From Betaproteobacteria bacterium CG2_30_68_42 (GTDB taxonomy: Bacteria > Pseudomonadota > Gammaproteobacteria > Burkholderiales > Rhodocyclaceae), in assembly GCA_001872285.1 (NCBI GenBank), contig MNXU01000056.1, forward strand, positions 1 through 58,901: 58,901 nt of DNA, read 5' to 3'. The notes below the pieces were generated by a model. The model was not told the DNA's origin. It worked only from the letters and a program-made list of their open reading frames with translations, and made no database searches. Position numbers and translations under genes: made by a program. Below, piece by piece: positions 17,037 through 26,831 of this stretch; the first letter of the stretch is position 1; each line of letters begins with the position of its first letter.

Positions 17037-17870
17037 ATGGCCGCGAAGGACATCCCGGACTCCGAATCGATGGACCACACTGCTGCGCCGTGCCCGTCGT
17101 GGCGCTGGCGCAACCTCGCCGTCTGCAACCTGCTGGCGTTGGTGATCCTCGCGAGCTGGCTGTGGCAACCGACCCGCCAGCTCTGGGACCAGATCGATCT
17201 CGCGACGTTCCGACTGCTCAATGAGCCCTTGTCGAGCAATCCGCTCTGGGCTCGCCTCTGGGCGGTCGCCAGCATGCGCATGACGGACATCGCCGCCGCG
17301 CTGATCCTGCTGGTCGTCCTGATCAAGGGCGACTGGATCTTCGCGGGACCACGAGTCCGAAGCGCGTTCTTCGGTTTCGTTGCACTCCTCGCGCTCTTGG
17401 TAGTGATCCGGGTGGGCCTGTTCTCGAACGTCGTCAGGCTCCTGCACTGGCAACATCCGAGCCCGTCGCTCACGGTCGACGGCGCCGTTCGACTGAAAGA
17501 ACTCTTCCCGGCCTGGGAAGAAAGCTGGCACCTGAAGGACAGCTCCGGCCAGAGTTTTCCAGGCGATCACGGCGCCGTCCTGCTGCTGTGGGCGCTGTTC
17601 CTGTGGCCCGCTGCCAGCGGGGCGCAAAGGCTCGTCGTCGCGGGCCTGACCATCGTCTTCCTGCTCCCGCGGCTGGTCGCCGGCGCCCACTGGGTTTCCG
17701 ACGTTCTCGTCGGCAGCCTGTTTCTCGCCCTGCTGGTCATCGGCTGGGGGGCGTACAGTCCCTATGCGGCCAAGGCCGGCCGCTGGCTGGAAGCGCTTGC
17801 GGAGCCCGTCCTGAACCGCCTGCGCAAATTCCCCGGCCTGGGGCGCATCAGCCTGATCTCCGGCCGCTGA
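17037..17870 (+). CDS. PAP2-superfamily membrane phosphatase
   Basis: A 277-residue membrane protein with about six helices. The PAP2 motifs are visible: [14 protein letters not shown] (motif 2, catalytic His) and [16 protein letters not shown] (motif 3 with His and Asp). Such proteins dephosphorylate undecaprenyl pyrophosphate or lipid A on the periplasmic side, or transfer phosphate as LpxT does. It starts 31 bp after the flippase-like gene, so it is the last gene of the glycolipid cluster, and could recycle the carrier lipid used by the GT39 enzyme. The first segment ([15 protein letters not shown]) is hydrophilic, and Met12 is an alternative start. Confidence 0.85.
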   Translation: MAAKDIPDSESMDHTAAPCPSWRWRNLAVCNLLALVILASWLWQPTRQLWDQIDLATFRLLNEPLSSNPLWARLWAVASMRMTDIAAALILLVVLIKGDWIFAGPRVRSAFFGFVALLALLVVIRVGLFSNVVRLLHWQHPSPSLTVDGAVRLKELFPAWEESWHLKDSSGQSFPGDHGAVLLLWALFLWPAASGAQRLVVAGLTIVFLLPRLVAGAHWVSDVLVGSLFLALLVIGWGAYSPYAAKAGRWLEALAEPVLNRLRKFPGLGRISLISGR

Positions 17871-17939
17871 ACTTCCCCTGCCTCGCCGCGCGGGGGTTTC
17901 GGCGCGACCGGATCGAACGTTCAGCGGCGCACATCCGGC

Positions 17940-17968
17940 TTGTACCGCCTCGCTTCGCCGACTATAAT
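17940..17968 (+). promoter_or_regulatory. Promoter of the rpsP operon
   Basis: TTGTAC (17940-17945), a 17-nt spacer and a consensus TATAAT (17963-17968). The expected start is near 17975, giving a UTR of about 24 nt before rpsP. Confidence 0.75.
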
Positions 17969-17998
17969 GCCGCCCTTTTCACTGTTCCGGGAATCCCA

Positions 17999-18250
17999 AT
18001 GGTCGTCATACGTCTTTCCCGCGGCGGCGCCAAGAAACGACCCTTCTACCGCATGGTCGTCGCCGATTCGCGCAACCCCCGCGACGGGCGTTTCATCGAG
18101 CGCATCGGTTTCTACAACCCTGTGGCGGCGCCGAGCGAGCAGGGACTGCGTGTCGATACGCAGCGGCTCACCTACTGGAAATCCAGGGGCGCGGCGCTCT
18201 CGCCGACCGTCGCGCGCCTGGTGAAGAGGGCCGCGAAGCAGGCCGCATGA
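17999..18250 (+). CDS. rpsP: 30S ribosomal protein S16
   Basis: An 83-residue protein with the universal N-terminus [20 protein letters not shown] and [19 protein letters not shown], a primary binder of 16S rRNA in the small subunit. It is the first gene of the conserved rpsP-rimM-trmD-rplS operon and ends with ATGA overlap into rimM. A near-consensus promoter lies just upstream. Length is normal for the family. Confidence 0.98.
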   Translation: MVVIRLSRGGAKKRPFYRMVVADSRNPRDGRFIERIGFYNPVAAPSEQGLRVDTQRLTYWKSRGAALSPTVARLVKRAAKQAA

Positions 18251-18741
18251 TCGTCCTGGGGCGGATCGCCGCCCCCCACGGGGTGCGCGGGTGGATCCGC
18301 GTTCAGGCGCTCGCCGACGACCCGGACGCCTGGGGCCGGATGCCGCGCTGGTGGCTGGGCGCGGGAGGGCAGTGGAGCCCATACGCCCTCCTGGGGTTTC
18401 GCCCGCAGGCAGGCGGCGGAATCGCGAAGCTGGAGGGGGTCGATGACCGGAATTGCGCCGGAAAGCTGTGCGGACTGTACGTCGCGACACCGCGCGAAAT
18501 GGCTCCGGCGATCGGGGAGAATGAATGCTACTGGAGCGATCTGGTCGGGCTCGAGGTGGAGAACGGCGCCGGCGAGCCGCTCGGGCAGGTGATCGAGGTG
18601 ATCGAATCCGGCGCGCACCCGGTGCTGGAGCTTGCTGGCCCGGACGGTGCGAAGCGTCTCCTGCCTTGCGTGGAACCGATCGTGCGGGAAGTCGATCTCG
18701 AGGCGAGGCGCATCCGGGTCGATTGGGAGCTCGGCTGGTGA
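18247..18741 (+). CDS. rimM: Ribosome maturation factor RimM
   Basis: A 164-residue two-domain protein: an N-terminal RimM barrel starting [20 protein letters not shown] and a C-terminal PRC barrel with [12 protein letters not shown] and [14 protein letters not shown]. It assists maturation of the 30S head by binding S19. The start overlaps the rpsP stop. The position in the ribosomal/tRNA methylase operon is canonical. Confidence 0.96.
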   Translation: MIVLGRIAAPHGVRGWIRVQALADDPDAWGRMPRWWLGAGGQWSPYALLGFRPQAGGGIAKLEGVDDRNCAGKLCGLYVATPREMAPAIGENECYWSDLVGLEVENGAGEPLGQVIEVIESGAHPVLELAGPDGAKRLLPCVEPIVREVDLEARRIRVDWELGW

Positions 18742-18752
18742 GCGCCGGGACG

Positions 18753-19502
18753 ATGGAGTTCGACGTCATCAGCCTGTTTCCCGAGGCCTTCGTGGCCGTC
18801 ACCGGCAGCGGAATCACGCGGCGGGCTAAGGAGCGCGGGCTGTACGGGTTGAAGCTGTGGAATCCGCGCGATTTCACCATTGATGCCCACCGCACGGTCG
18901 ATGATCGTCCGTACGGCGGCGGCCCCGGAATGGTGATGATGGCGGAGCCGATGGAGCAGGCGATCCGTGCCGCCCGCGCGCGGCAGCGCGAGGCGCTCGG
19001 CGAGGCGGGCGTCCCGATCCATCTCACGCCGGCGGGCCGTCCGCTGAATCACGCGAAGGTGCTGGATCTGGCCGGGCGGCGCGGGCTGATCCTGCTGTGC
19101 GCCCGTTATGAAGGGCTCGACCAGCGTCTGATCGACGCCGAGGCGCCCGAAGAGATCTCCCTGGGCGACTTCGTGCTCTCGGGCGGAGAACTCGCGGCGA
19201 TGGCACTGATCGACGCGGTGGTGCGGCAGTTGCCCGGCGCGCTCAACGGCCCGGATTCGGCGATCGACGAATCGTTCGCGGACGGCCTGCTGGAGTGCCC
19301 GCAATACACGCGCCCGGAGTGCTACCGCGGGAAGACGGTGCCGCCGGTGCTGCTCTCGGGCAATCATGCGGAGATCCGCCGCTGGCGCCTGAAGCAGTCG
19401 CTCGGACGCACCGCGGCGCGGCGCCCCGACCTGCTGGCACAACGGCATCTGACGGAAGAGGAGAAAGACCTGCTGGAGGAGTTCCGGCAGGAGCAGCAGT
19501 AG
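18753..19502 (+). CDS. trmD: tRNA (guanine-N1)-methyltransferase
   Basis: A 249-residue SPOUT-class enzyme methylating G37 of tRNAs reading CNN codons. [13 protein letters not shown], the [10 protein letters not shown] loop, [14 protein letters not shown] and the knot region [16 protein letters not shown] are all intact. Two starts are possible: ATG 18753 matches homologues, while GTG 18738 (overlapping the rimM stop as GTGA, with GGGAG 8 nt upstream) would add five residues and gives better coupling. The gene precedes rplS by 73 bp. Confidence 0.96.
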   Translation: MEFDVISLFPEAFVAVTGSGITRRAKERGLYGLKLWNPRDFTIDAHRTVDDRPYGGGPGMVMMAEPMEQAIRAARARQREALGEAGVPIHLTPAGRPLNHAKVLDLAGRRGLILLCARYEGLDQRLIDAEAPEEISLGDFVLSGGELAAMALIDAVVRQLPGALNGPDSAIDESFADGLLECPQYTRPECYRGKTVPPVLLSGNHAEIRRWRLKQSLGRTAARRPDLLAQRHLTEEEKDLLEEFRQEQQ

Positions 19503-19575
19503 AAACGCGCGCATCAGGCGGCGGCCTGCTCTGCGCGCAAGGCCAACGGCCATTCGAAGAAAGGAGCCACGCATC

Positions 19576-19944
19576 ATGAACCTGATCCAGCAGCTCGAAC
19601 AGGAAGAAATCGCCCGGCTGGGCGCGAACATCCCGGACTTCTCGCCCGGCGACACCGTGGTGGTGAGCGTGAAGGTGGTCGAAGGCGAGCGCAAGCGCGT
19701 CCAGGTCTACGAGGGGGTCGTCATCGCGAAACGCAACCGCGGCCTGAATTCGGCCTTCACCGTTCGCAAGGTCTCGTCGGGCGAAGGGGTGGAACGGACG
19801 TTCCAGACCTACTCGCCGCTCATCGAAGGTATCAGCGTCAAGCGCAGGGGCGACGTGCGGCGCGCCAAGCTCTACTACCTGCGGAGCCGCTCGGGAAAGT
19901 CGGCCCGCATTCGCGAGAAGCTGGCGGCCAGGAAGCCATCCTGA
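19576..19944 (+). CDS. rplS: 50S ribosomal protein L19
   Basis: A 122-residue ribosomal protein located at the 30S-50S interface. [51 protein letters not shown] and [17 protein letters not shown] are the family's conserved blocks. AAGGAG precedes the ATG. It is the last gene of the rpsP operon and converges with folE2. Confidence 0.98.
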   Translation: MNLIQQLEQEEIARLGANIPDFSPGDTVVVSVKVVEGERKRVQVYEGVVIAKRNRGLNSAFTVRKVSSGEGVERTFQTYSPLIEGISVKRRGDVRRAKLYYLRSRSGKSARIREKLAARKPS

Positions 19945-19951
19945 GCCGCGC

Positions 19952-19971
19952 GGGCGCCGTGATCGGCGCCC
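19952..19971. terminator. Inverted repeat between rplS and folE2
   Basis: A perfect 7-bp stem GGGCGCC/GGCGCCC (arms 19952-19958 and 19965-19971) with loop GTGATC occupies the 30-bp gap between two convergent operons. No U-tract. Confidence 0.5.
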
Positions 19972-19974
19972 CGC

Positions 19975-20778
19975 TCACGCGCGCTTGTCGCACTCGATCA
20001 GCGCGTAGGCGGAGTGGTTGTGGATGGACTCGAAATTTTCTGACTCCACCACATAGGCTTCGATGCGGGGATCGGCATTGAACATTCCCGCGACATCGCG
20101 CACCATGTCCTCGACGAACTTCGGATTGTCGTAGGCGCGCTCGGTCACGTACTTCTCGTCGACGCGCTTGAGCAGGCCGTAGAGCTCCGAGGAACCCTGC
20201 GATTCGACCATCTGGACGAGATCCTCGATCCAGACGAACTCGCCGGTGCGCACGCTCACCGTGACGTGGGAGCGCTGGTTGTGGGCGCCGTACTCCGAGA
20301 TGTTCTTCGAGCACGGGCACAGGCTGGTGAGCGGCACGACGATGCGCGTCTGCTGACAGTAGGCGCCGCCGTCCGAAATCTCGCCGATGAAAGTCACCTC
20401 GTAGTCCATCAGGCTCTCGACCTTCGAAACCGGCGCTTGCTTGGCGATGAAATACGGGAAGCTCATCTCGATATGGCTGCTGCGCGCTTCCAGGCGCTTC
20501 AACATCTCGCGCGAAATATGCTCGAAGGATTCCACCGAGATCTCGCGCTCGTAGGCATTGAGGATCTCGACGAAGCGCGACATGTGGGTGCCCTTGAAGT
20601 CGTGCGGCAGCCCGACGTACATGTTGAAGACGGCGATCGTATGCTGGATGCCGGCGCCCTTGTCGAGCACGCGCACCGGGTGGCGGATGCCCTTGATCCC
20701 CACCTTGTCGATCGCGATGCGCCTCGCATCACGCTGGCCCTGGACGTCGGGAATGACCTGGTCTTCGGGCTTGTTCAT
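19975..20778 (-). CDS. folE2: GTP cyclohydrolase FolE2 (type IB)
   Basis: A 267-residue metal-dependent enzyme converting GTP to 7,8-dihydroneopterin triphosphate for folate (and queuosine) synthesis. The metal-site region [19 protein letters not shown] contains the conserved cysteine, and the C-terminal [14 protein letters not shown] is typical. The ATG at 20778 overlaps the dxs stop (ATGA), with AAGGA upstream. Type IB enzymes work with metals other than zinc and are often Zur-regulated when a FolE paralogue exists; here the coupling to dxs suggests constitutive use instead. A queuosine gene (queG) lies 6 kb away. Confidence 0.95.
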   Translation of the reverse strand: MNKPEDQVIPDVQGQRDARRIAIDKVGIKGIRHPVRVLDKGAGIQHTIAVFNMYVGLPHDFKGTHMSRFVEILNAYEREISVESFEHISREMLKRLEARSSHIEMSFPYFIAKQAPVSKVESLMDYEVTFIGEISDGGAYCQQTRIVVPLTSLCPCSKNISEYGAHNQRSHVTVSVRTGEFVWIEDLVQMVESQGSSELYGLLKRVDEKYVTERAYDNPKFVEDMVRDVAGMFNADPRIEAYVVESENFESIHNHSAYALIECDKRA

Positions 20779-22691
20779 GATCGTTCCTTGAGTTTGGTGA
20801 CGGACGGCAGCGCACTCAGTGCCGAAGTGCGTGCGGGGCGTTCGCCGATCGCCTCTGCGATCCTGCGCAGGATGCCGGCAGCGTCGAGTCCGGCCGAGGC
20901 GAGCAGTTGCGCCTGCTCGCCGTGGTCGATGAAACGGTCCGGCAATCCGATACGCAGCACGCGTACCGGTTCCGCACACTCCTCCAGCACGCGCTCGACT
21001 TCGCTGCCTGCGCCCCCCGCTACCGCATTTTCCTCCACGGTGACGAGGACATCGTGGGAGCGCGCGAGTTCCCGCACGAGTTCGGCATCGATCGGCTTGA
21101 CGAAGCGCATGTTCGCGACCGTCGCATCGAGCTTCTCGCCTGCCTCGAGCGCCGGCGCCAGCACCGTGCCGAAGGCAAGCAGCGCGATCCGGCGCCCCCG
21201 CCGCCGCACCTGCCCCTTGCCGACCGGCAATGCCGCCATCTCCTTCTCGGGGGTGACGCCGATGCCGGCCCCGCGTGGATAGCGCACCGCGCTCGGCCCG
21301 TCGAGCTGGAACGCGGTGTAGAGCATCTGGCGGCATTCGTTTTCGTCCGACGGTGCCATGACGGTCAGATTGGGAACGCAGGCGAGATAGCTGAGATCGA
21401 ACGCGCCGTGATGGGTGGCGCCGTCGGCCCCCACCAGCCCGGCGCGGTCGATTGCAAACACGACCGGCAGGTCTTGCAGCGCGATGTCATGGATGAGCTG
21501 GTCGTAGGCCCGCTGCAGGAAGGTCGAATAGATCGCGACCACCGGCTTGAGCCCTTCGCACGCCATGCCTGCGGCGAAGGTCAGCGCGTGCTGCTCGGCG
21601 ATGCCGACATCGAAGAAGCGGCCGGGGTATTCCGCCGCGAAGCGCGTCATCCCGGACCCGGAGCACATCGCCGGAGTGACGGCCATCAGACGCGGATCCC
21701 GCGCCGCCATGTCGCACAGCCAGTCGCCGAACACCTGCGTATAGGTGAGCTTCTGCGGCGCCCTGCCGGCCTGGATTCCGGTTTCCGGAGCGAACTTCGA
21801 TACGCCGTGGTAGAGCACCGGGTCGGCCTCCGCCAGCTTGTAGCCCTGCCCTTTGCGGGTGATGACGTGCAGGAAACGCGGCCCGCTGAGCTCACGCAGG
21901 TTCTGCAGGGTCGGGATCAGCGAATCGAAATCGTGGCCGTCGATCGGACCGATGTAGTTGAAGCCGAATTCCTCGAACAGCGTGCCCGGCGTGATCATGC
22001 CCTTGAAATGCTCTTCCGCGCGCCGCGCCAGTTCGAGCACCGGCGGCACCACCCCGAGCACTTTTTCGCCCGCGCGCCGGGCCGCGTTGAAGGTGCGCCC
22101 GGAGATGAGCCGCGCGAAAACCTTGTTGAGCGCGCCGACCGGATCCGAGATCGACATCTTGTTGTCGTTGAGGATGACCAGCAGGTCGGCATCGGCGACG
22201 CCGGCGTTGTTCAGCGCCTCGAACGCCATCCCGGCCGACATCGCGCCGTCGCCGATCACCGCGACGACCTTGCGCGAGTCTCCGCGCTGTCTGGCCGCGA
22301 TCGCCATTCCGAGCGCCGCGCTGATGGACGTGGACGAGTGCGCGGTGCCGAACGTGTCGTAGCGACTCTCGGAGCGCCGCGGAAAACCCGAGATGCCACC
22401 GAACTGGCGCAGCCCGGCCATCGCCTCCCGCCTTCCGGTCAATACCTTGTGCCCGTAGCTCTGATGTCCCACGTCCCAGACCAGGCGGTCGCGCGGCGTG
22501 TCGAACACGTAATGCAGCGCGATCGTCAGTTCGACGGTGCCGAGGTTGGACGAGAGATGGCCGCCGGTCTTCGCCACCGATTCGAGCAGGAATGCGCGCA
22601 GCTCGCCGGCGAGCTGACCGAGCGCCTCGCGATCGAGGCGGCGCAGTGCCGAGGGATCGTCGATGCGCTCGAGCAGGGGAAACGCGGACAT
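20775..22691 (-). CDS. dxs: 1-deoxy-D-xylulose-5-phosphate synthase
   Basis: A 638-residue thiamine-diphosphate enzyme that makes DXP from pyruvate and glyceraldehyde-3-phosphate, the entry to the MEP isoprenoid pathway. Conserved features: [29 protein letters not shown], the ThDP motif [20 protein letters not shown], and the transketolase-type [14 protein letters not shown] with catalytic residues. It lies 15 bp after ispA and overlaps folE2. With ispA here and ispH at 34.5 kb, three isoprenoid genes are in this window. Confidence 0.97.
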   Translation of the reverse strand: MSAFPLLERIDDPSALRRLDREALGQLAGELRAFLLESVAKTGGHLSSNLGTVELTIALHYVFDTPRDRLVWDVGHQSYGHKVLTGRREAMAGLRQFGGISGFPRRSESRYDTFGTAHSSTSISAALGMAIAARQRGDSRKVVAVIGDGAMSAGMAFEALNNAGVADADLLVILNDNKMSISDPVGALNKVFARLISGRTFNAARRAGEKVLGVVPPVLELARRAEEHFKGMITPGTLFEEFGFNYIGPIDGHDFDSLIPTLQNLRELSGPRFLHVITRKGQGYKLAEADPVLYHGVSKFAPETGIQAGRAPQKLTYTQVFGDWLCDMAARDPRLMAVTPAMCSGSGMTRFAAEYPGRFFDVGIAEQHALTFAAGMACEGLKPVVAIYSTFLQRAYDQLIHDIALQDLPVVFAIDRAGLVGADGATHHGAFDLSYLACVPNLTVMAPSDENECRQMLYTAFQLDGPSAVRYPRGAGIGVTPEKEMAALPVGKGQVRRRGRRIALLAFGTVLAPALEAGEKLDATVANMRFVKPIDAELVRELARSHDVLVTVEENAVAGGAGSEVERVLEECAEPVRVLRIGLPDRFIDHGEQAQLLASAGLDAAGILRRIAEAIGERPARTSALSALPSVTKLKERS

Positions 22692-22706
22692 GGTGGCGAA
22701 CGCCGC

Positions 22707-23618
22707 TCAGTACTTCCGCTCGACGATGAAGCGGGCGAGATCGATCAGCCGTTCGCCGCCCGGGCCCAGCTCGTCCGCCGCTTCGAGCGCCTCATCGAGC
22801 AGTTCGCGTGAAAGCTCGCGCGCCCTCGCCGTTCCCAGGACGGTGACATAGGTCGGCTTGTCGTTCTCGCGATCCTTGCCCGCGGTCTTGCCCAGTGTCG
22901 CGGTGTTCGACTCACAGTCCAGAAGGTCGTCGACGACCTGGAACAGCAGTCCTGCGCAGCGGGCATACCGATCGAGCGCGGCGCCGGCACCGGCTTCGAG
23001 CCCGGCACCGAGCCGCGCACCCATCTTGACCGAGGCCCGGATCAACGCCCCGGTCTTGTGGATGTGCATGAACTCCAGTTCCTCCACCGAAAGTGCCGAG
23101 CCCACGGAGGCGAGATCGATCGCCTGCCCACCGGCCATGCCGCGCGAGCCCGCAGCCTGCGCGAGCAGCCTCACCAGATCGAGGCGCAGCGCCGGTTCGA
23201 TGTGCTCCGGCCCTTCGCACAGCGTCTGGAACGCAGCCGACTGGAGCGCGTCGCCGGCGAGCAGCGCGGTGGCCTGGTCGAATTCGACATGGCAGGTCGG
23301 CCGCCCGCGGCGCAGCGTATCGTCATCCATGCAGGGCAGATCGTCGTGCACCAGCGAATAGGCGTGGATCAGCTCGACCGCGCACGCCGCGCGATCGAGG
23401 CTCGCGGCGGCCGCACCGGTCAGCGCTCCCGCGGCGTGGACCAGAAGGGGCCGGACCCGCTTGCCGGCGCCGAGTACCGCATAGCGCATTGCGGCGTGCA
23501 GCCGCTGCGGAGCGACTTGCGCGCAGGGCAGGATCCGCTCCAGAGCACGCTCGGTGCGGGCCTGGACTTCCGCCATCCAGTCGGCGAAGATCCCGGCCGG
23601 CTCCGGCTCAATGCGCAT
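22707..23618 (-). CDS. ispA: Farnesyl diphosphate synthase
   Basis: A 303-residue short-chain trans-prenyltransferase. Both aspartate-rich motifs are present: DDLPCMDDD (first) and DDLLD (second), with GKRVRPLLVHAAG upstream and KTAGKDRENDKPTYVTVLG downstream. It elongates DMAPP/GPP to FPP, feeding undecaprenyl phosphate and ubiquinone synthesis. ATG 23618 overlaps the xseB end by 11 nt; ATG 23627 is a possible alternative. The gene order xseB-ispA-dxs is widespread in Proteobacteria. Confidence 0.95.
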   Translation of the reverse strand: MRIEPEPAGIFADWMAEVQARTERALERILPCAQVAPQRLHAAMRYAVLGAGKRVRPLLVHAAGALTGAAAASLDRAACAVELIHAYSLVHDDLPCMDDDTLRRGRPTCHVEFDQATALLAGDALQSAAFQTLCEGPEHIEPALRLDLVRLLAQAAGSRGMAGGQAIDLASVGSALSVEELEFMHIHKTGALIRASVKMGARLGAGLEAGAGAALDRYARCAGLLFQVVDDLLDCESNTATLGKTAGKDRENDKPTYVTVLGTARARELSRELLDEALEAADELGPGGERLIDLARFIVERKY

Positions 23619-23844
23619 CGCCCGCATCCGCACCGGAGTCGCCCCGTTCGGTGCCCGAAAGCACCTCGACCTTCTGCTCGGCCGCCGAGAGCGTCGTCTG
23701 GCAGTAGCGCAGCAGGCGCATGCCGCGTTCATAGGCGCAGAGTGACTGATCGAGCGAGAGCTTTCCCGCCTCCATATCCCGGACGAGGGCTTCGAGTTCG
23801 GTCAGTGCGGTCTCGAAATTTTCGGGTTCGGACGGTTCGGACAT
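23608..23844 (-). CDS. xseB: Exodeoxyribonuclease VII small subunit
   Basis: A 78-residue helical protein with the family core NFETALTELEALVRDMEAG and KLSLDQSLCAYERGM. It pairs with XseA (not in this window) to degrade single-stranded DNA. The frame could start upstream at 23883, but MSEPSEPENFE at 23844 fits homologue length. It is the first gene of the xseB-ispA-dxs-folE2 operon and divergent from the Rieske gene. Confidence 0.93.
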   Translation of the reverse strand: MSEPSEPENFETALTELEALVRDMEAGKLSLDQSLCAYERGMRLLRYCQTTLSAAEQKVEVLSGTERGDSGADAGDAH

Positions 23845-23982
23845 CGTTGGAATTTGCGCCGCGATTGGCGTGAGAGCGGGCAACGGATACCGGGCAACTC
23901 ACTCGCATCGCCCGTCCGGCCTGACCCGGAGCTGGCTATAATAAACGATTTCCCGGTTCGGCACGGGTCCGGAGAACGACGC

Positions 23983-25086
23983 ATGTCCGATGTCATCCCC
24001 GCAGGCCGCCTCGCGGATGCGCCCGCCCAACTGCCCGTTTCGTGGTATCGGGACCCGAAGCTCTTCGAGCTCGAACGCAGGCTGCTGTTCGAGAACGGGC
24101 CCGGCTACGTCGGCCACGAGCGGATGGTTCCCGAACCCGGCGACTACCACACCCTCGCGTGGATGGATCACGCGAAAATGCTGGTACACGACGAGAACGG
24201 CGTCGAGCTGCTCTCGAACGTCTGCCGGCATCGGCAGGCGATCATGCTCGAGGGCCGCGGAAATGCGCGCAACATCGTCTGCCCGCTGCACCGCTGGACC
24301 TACGACGTCCGGGGGCAACTGATGGGCGCACCGCATTTTCCGCGCAACCCCTGCCTTCATCTCGACAAGACGCCGCTGCAGAGCTGGAACGGGATGCTGT
24401 TCGCCGGCTCGCGCGATGTCGTCCGCGACCTCTCCGGAATCGGCAGCCGTGCGGAACTCGACTTCGGTGGCTACCTTTTCGACTCGGTGCGCATCGACGA
24501 ATACCCGATCAACTGGAAGACCTTCATCGAAGTCTATCTCGAGGACTACCACGTCGAGCCCTTTCACCCTGGGCTCGGCGCATTCGTCTCCTGCGCGGAT
24601 CTGCGCTGGGAGTTCGGCGAACGCCACTCGATCCAGACCGTCGGCATCCGCGACGGGCTCGGCCGACCCGGCTCCCCGGTCTATGGCCGCTGGCACGAGC
24701 AGGTGCTCAGGTATTCCGCCGGCAGGATCCCGGCGCATGGCGCGATCTGGATGCTGTACTACCCCAACGTCATGGTGGAGTGGTATCCGAACACGCTGGT
24801 GGTGAGCACCGCCGTGCCGCGCTCGCCCACGCTCACCGCGAACGTGGTCGAGTTCTACTATCCCGAGGACATCGTTCTGTTCGAGCGCGAGTATGCGCAA
24901 GCCGAGCAGGCCGCCTATCTGGAGACCGCGCTCGAGGACGATGTCATCTGCAGGCGCATGGAGCGGGGCCGCGCGGCGCTGATCGAGCAGGGACGCTCGC
25001 AGGCCGGCCCCTACCAGTCGCCGATGGAGGACGGGATGCAGCACTTCCACGAGTGGCTGCGCCGTGAAGTCGAACCGTATTACTGA
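23983..25086 (+). CDS. Rieske non-heme iron oxygenase, alpha subunit-like
   Basis: A 367-residue protein. The N-terminal Rieske domain binds [2Fe-2S] through C81-x-H83 and C100-x2-H103 (CRHRQ and CPLHRW). The catalytic domain has NWKTFIEVYLEDYHVEPFH with mononuclear-iron ligands His190 and His195. It belongs to the aromatic ring-hydroxylating dioxygenase/demethylase superfamily, but no reductase or ferredoxin gene is nearby and the substrate cannot be predicted. A TATAAT box lies at 23937-23942 without a clear -35. It heads a cluster with a SpoIIAA-like protein, a sulfurtransferase and a DUF2784 protein. Confidence 0.88.
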   Translation: MSDVIPAGRLADAPAQLPVSWYRDPKLFELERRLLFENGPGYVGHERMVPEPGDYHTLAWMDHAKMLVHDENGVELLSNVCRHRQAIMLEGRGNARNIVCPLHRWTYDVRGQLMGAPHFPRNPCLHLDKTPLQSWNGMLFAGSRDVVRDLSGIGSRAELDFGGYLFDSVRIDEYPINWKTFIEVYLEDYHVEPFHPGLGAFVSCADLRWEFGERHSIQTVGIRDGLGRPGSPVYGRWHEQVLRYSAGRIPAHGAIWMLYYPNVMVEWYPNTLVVSTAVPRSPTLTANVVEFYYPEDIVLFEREYAQAEQAAYLETALEDDVICRRMERGRAALIEQGRSQAGPYQSPMEDGMQHFHEWLRREVEPYY

Positions 25087-25113
25087 GCGCACAGCGCGGC
25101 TGGAGCCGTTTCG

Positions 25114-25476
25114 ATGATCGTCACCGACCATGCAGGCAGCGTCGTCGAGGTTCGCGTCTTCGGCGAGTTCAGCCTCGCCGACTATCGCGAGTTCGAGGAA
25201 CTCGTCAACTACGAGATCAAGTTCACGGGAACGGTGAATCTGCTCTTCGACCTTCGCGAGATGGCGGATTTCACGCTCGACGTCGCGTGGGAGGACATCC
25301 GTTTCACCCGCGCCCACGAGCACGATTTCGGCCGCATCGCCGTGCTCACCGAAAGCCAGTGGGTGGGCTGGAGCGCGTGGCTCGCGCAGATCTTCGTCGA
25401 TGCCGAGCTGCGCGTCTTCGACGACGAGGCGCAGGCGCGCGCCTGGCTGGCGCAGGACGCAGGAGCGGCGGCGTGA
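25114..25476 (+). CDS. SpoIIAA-like (STAS-fold) protein
   Basis: A 120-residue protein of the SpoIIAA-like/STAS family: beta start MIVTDHAGSVVEVRVFGEFSLADYREF, central LLFDLREMADFTLDVAWEDI, and C-terminal aromatic block WVGWSAWLAQIFVDAELRVF. These small proteins often sit beside oxidoreductases with no defined role. It lies 27 bp after the Rieske gene and overlaps the sulfurtransferase start (GTGA), so it is part of that operon. Function is unknown. Confidence 0.8.
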   Translation: MIVTDHAGSVVEVRVFGEFSLADYREFEELVNYEIKFTGTVNLLFDLREMADFTLDVAWEDIRFTRAHEHDFGRIAVLTESQWVGWSAWLAQIFVDAELRVFDDEAQARAWLAQDAGAAA

Positions 25477-26375
25477 GCGAAGACACCCAACTGATCTCGG
25501 TCGCCGCGCTCGCGGCAATGCTCGACGACCCCGATGTCGTTGTCTTTGACTGCCGCCACGATCTGCTCAACCCGGCCGCCGGGGAGCGCGCCTGGCTCGC
25601 CACCCACATCCGCGGCGCGCGCTTCATGCACCTGGATCGCGACCTGTCGGCGCCGAAGACCGGAACGAACGGCCGCCATCCGCTCCCGGATCCCCAGGTC
25701 TTCGCCGATCTGCTGGCGGCGCGCGGGGTGGACAACGAAACGCGTGTCATCGCCTACGATGATGCCGACGGCATCTTCGCGTCGCGACTGTGGTGGATGC
25801 TGCGCTGGCTCGGCCACGAGCGTGTCGCGGTACTCGACGGCGGATTCAACGAATGGGTTGATGACGGCCTGCCGCGATCGGGAGGGCCGGAACGCTGCGC
25901 GAGCGCGCGCTTCGGCTACCGGCTGCGGGAACGCGACCTCGTCGATGCGCGCTTCGTCGCCGCGCATCTCGGGGATCCTTCCGTCCTGATCGTGGATGCC
26001 CGCGCACCCGAGCGCTTCCGCGGCGAAGTCGAGCCGCTCGATCCGGTCGCGGGCCACGTGCCGGGCGCGGTAAACCGCTTTTTCGGCGACAACATGGATG
26101 CCGCGGGGCGCTTCAAGCCGGCGCAGCGACTGAGGGAGGAGTTCTCGGCCCTGCTCGGAACGCGGCCGCCCGCAGCCGTGATCCACATGTGCGGTTCCGG
26201 AGTCACCGCCTGCCACAACACGCTCGCGATGGAGATTGCGGGCCTTCCCGGCTCGCGGTTGTACGGCGGGTCGTGGAGCGAATGGTGCAGCGATCCCGCG
26301 CGCCCCGTGGAGGCGAGCGTCCCGGCTCCGGCCCCCGGAGCGGTTTCGCACGGCGACCCGCGCACCGACGCATAG
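25473..26375 (+). CDS. Two-domain sulfurtransferase (thiosulfate/3-mercaptopyruvate type)
   Basis: A 300-residue tandem rhodanese. The inactive N-terminal domain is followed by the catalytic domain with active-site loop CGSGVTACHN; the CGSGVT sequence fits mercaptopyruvate-type enzymes. EPLDPVAGHVPGAVNRFF and LYGGSWSEWCSD are further family marks. It transfers sulfane sulfur to cyanide or thiols. The GTG start at 25473 overlaps the SpoIIAA-like stop. Context with a Rieske oxygenase suggests a stress or catabolic role, which is speculative. Confidence 0.9.
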   Translation: MSEDTQLISVAALAAMLDDPDVVVFDCRHDLLNPAAGERAWLATHIRGARFMHLDRDLSAPKTGTNGRHPLPDPQVFADLLAARGVDNETRVIAYDDADGIFASRLWWMLRWLGHERVAVLDGGFNEWVDDGLPRSGGPERCASARFGYRLRERDLVDARFVAAHLGDPSVLIVDARAPERFRGEVEPLDPVAGHVPGAVNRFFGDNMDAAGRFKPAQRLREEFSALLGTRPPAAVIHMCGSGVTACHNTLAMEIAGLPGSRLYGGSWSEWCSDPARPVEASVPAPAPGAVSHGDPRTDA

Positions 26376-26444
26376 CGTCGCGGCCACGCCCTCCGGCCGG
26401 ATCGGGCGCCGCGCGCAGGACGACCGCAGCACCAGGCCCGGTCC

Positions 26445-26831
26445 ATGAACCTCCTCGCCGACGCGGTGCTCGTCGCGCATTTTCTCATCGCGGCCTTCAT
26501 CTGCACGCTGCTGATCCTGGTTCCGCTCGGGGCACGGCTCGCATGGCGCTGGATACGGCTGCGCGGCCTGCGCGCCGCGCACCTCGGCGCGATCCTGTTC
26601 GTGGCCGCGGAGACGCTGGCGGGACTCGCCTGCCCGCTGACGCTGCTGGAAGACCGCCTGCGCGGGCGGCCCGCGGGCGGAGCCGGTTTCGTGGAACGCT
26701 GGATCGGCGCGCTCCTGTACTGGGACCTGCCGGCCTGGAGCTTCGCCGCTGCCTACCTCGCCGCAGCCGCGCTCACGCTGGCGCTCTGGCGGCTGGTGCC
26801 GCCCGACAAGCCTCAACGGCCGCGCGCATGA
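26445..26831 (+). CDS. DUF2784 membrane protein
   Basis: A 128-residue inner-membrane protein with three to four hydrophobic helices. NLLADAVLVAHFLIAAFI at the N-terminus and GLACPLTLLEDRLR in the middle match the DUF2784 family, which has no known function. It follows the sulfurtransferase by 69 bp and its last 19 bp overlap the convergent queG end. Confidence 0.82.
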   Translation: MNLLADAVLVAHFLIAAFICTLLILVPLGARLAWRWIRLRGLRAAHLGAILFVAAETLAGLACPLTLLEDRLRGRPAGGAGFVERWIGALLYWDLPAWSFAAAYLAAAALTLALWRLVPPDKPQRPRA

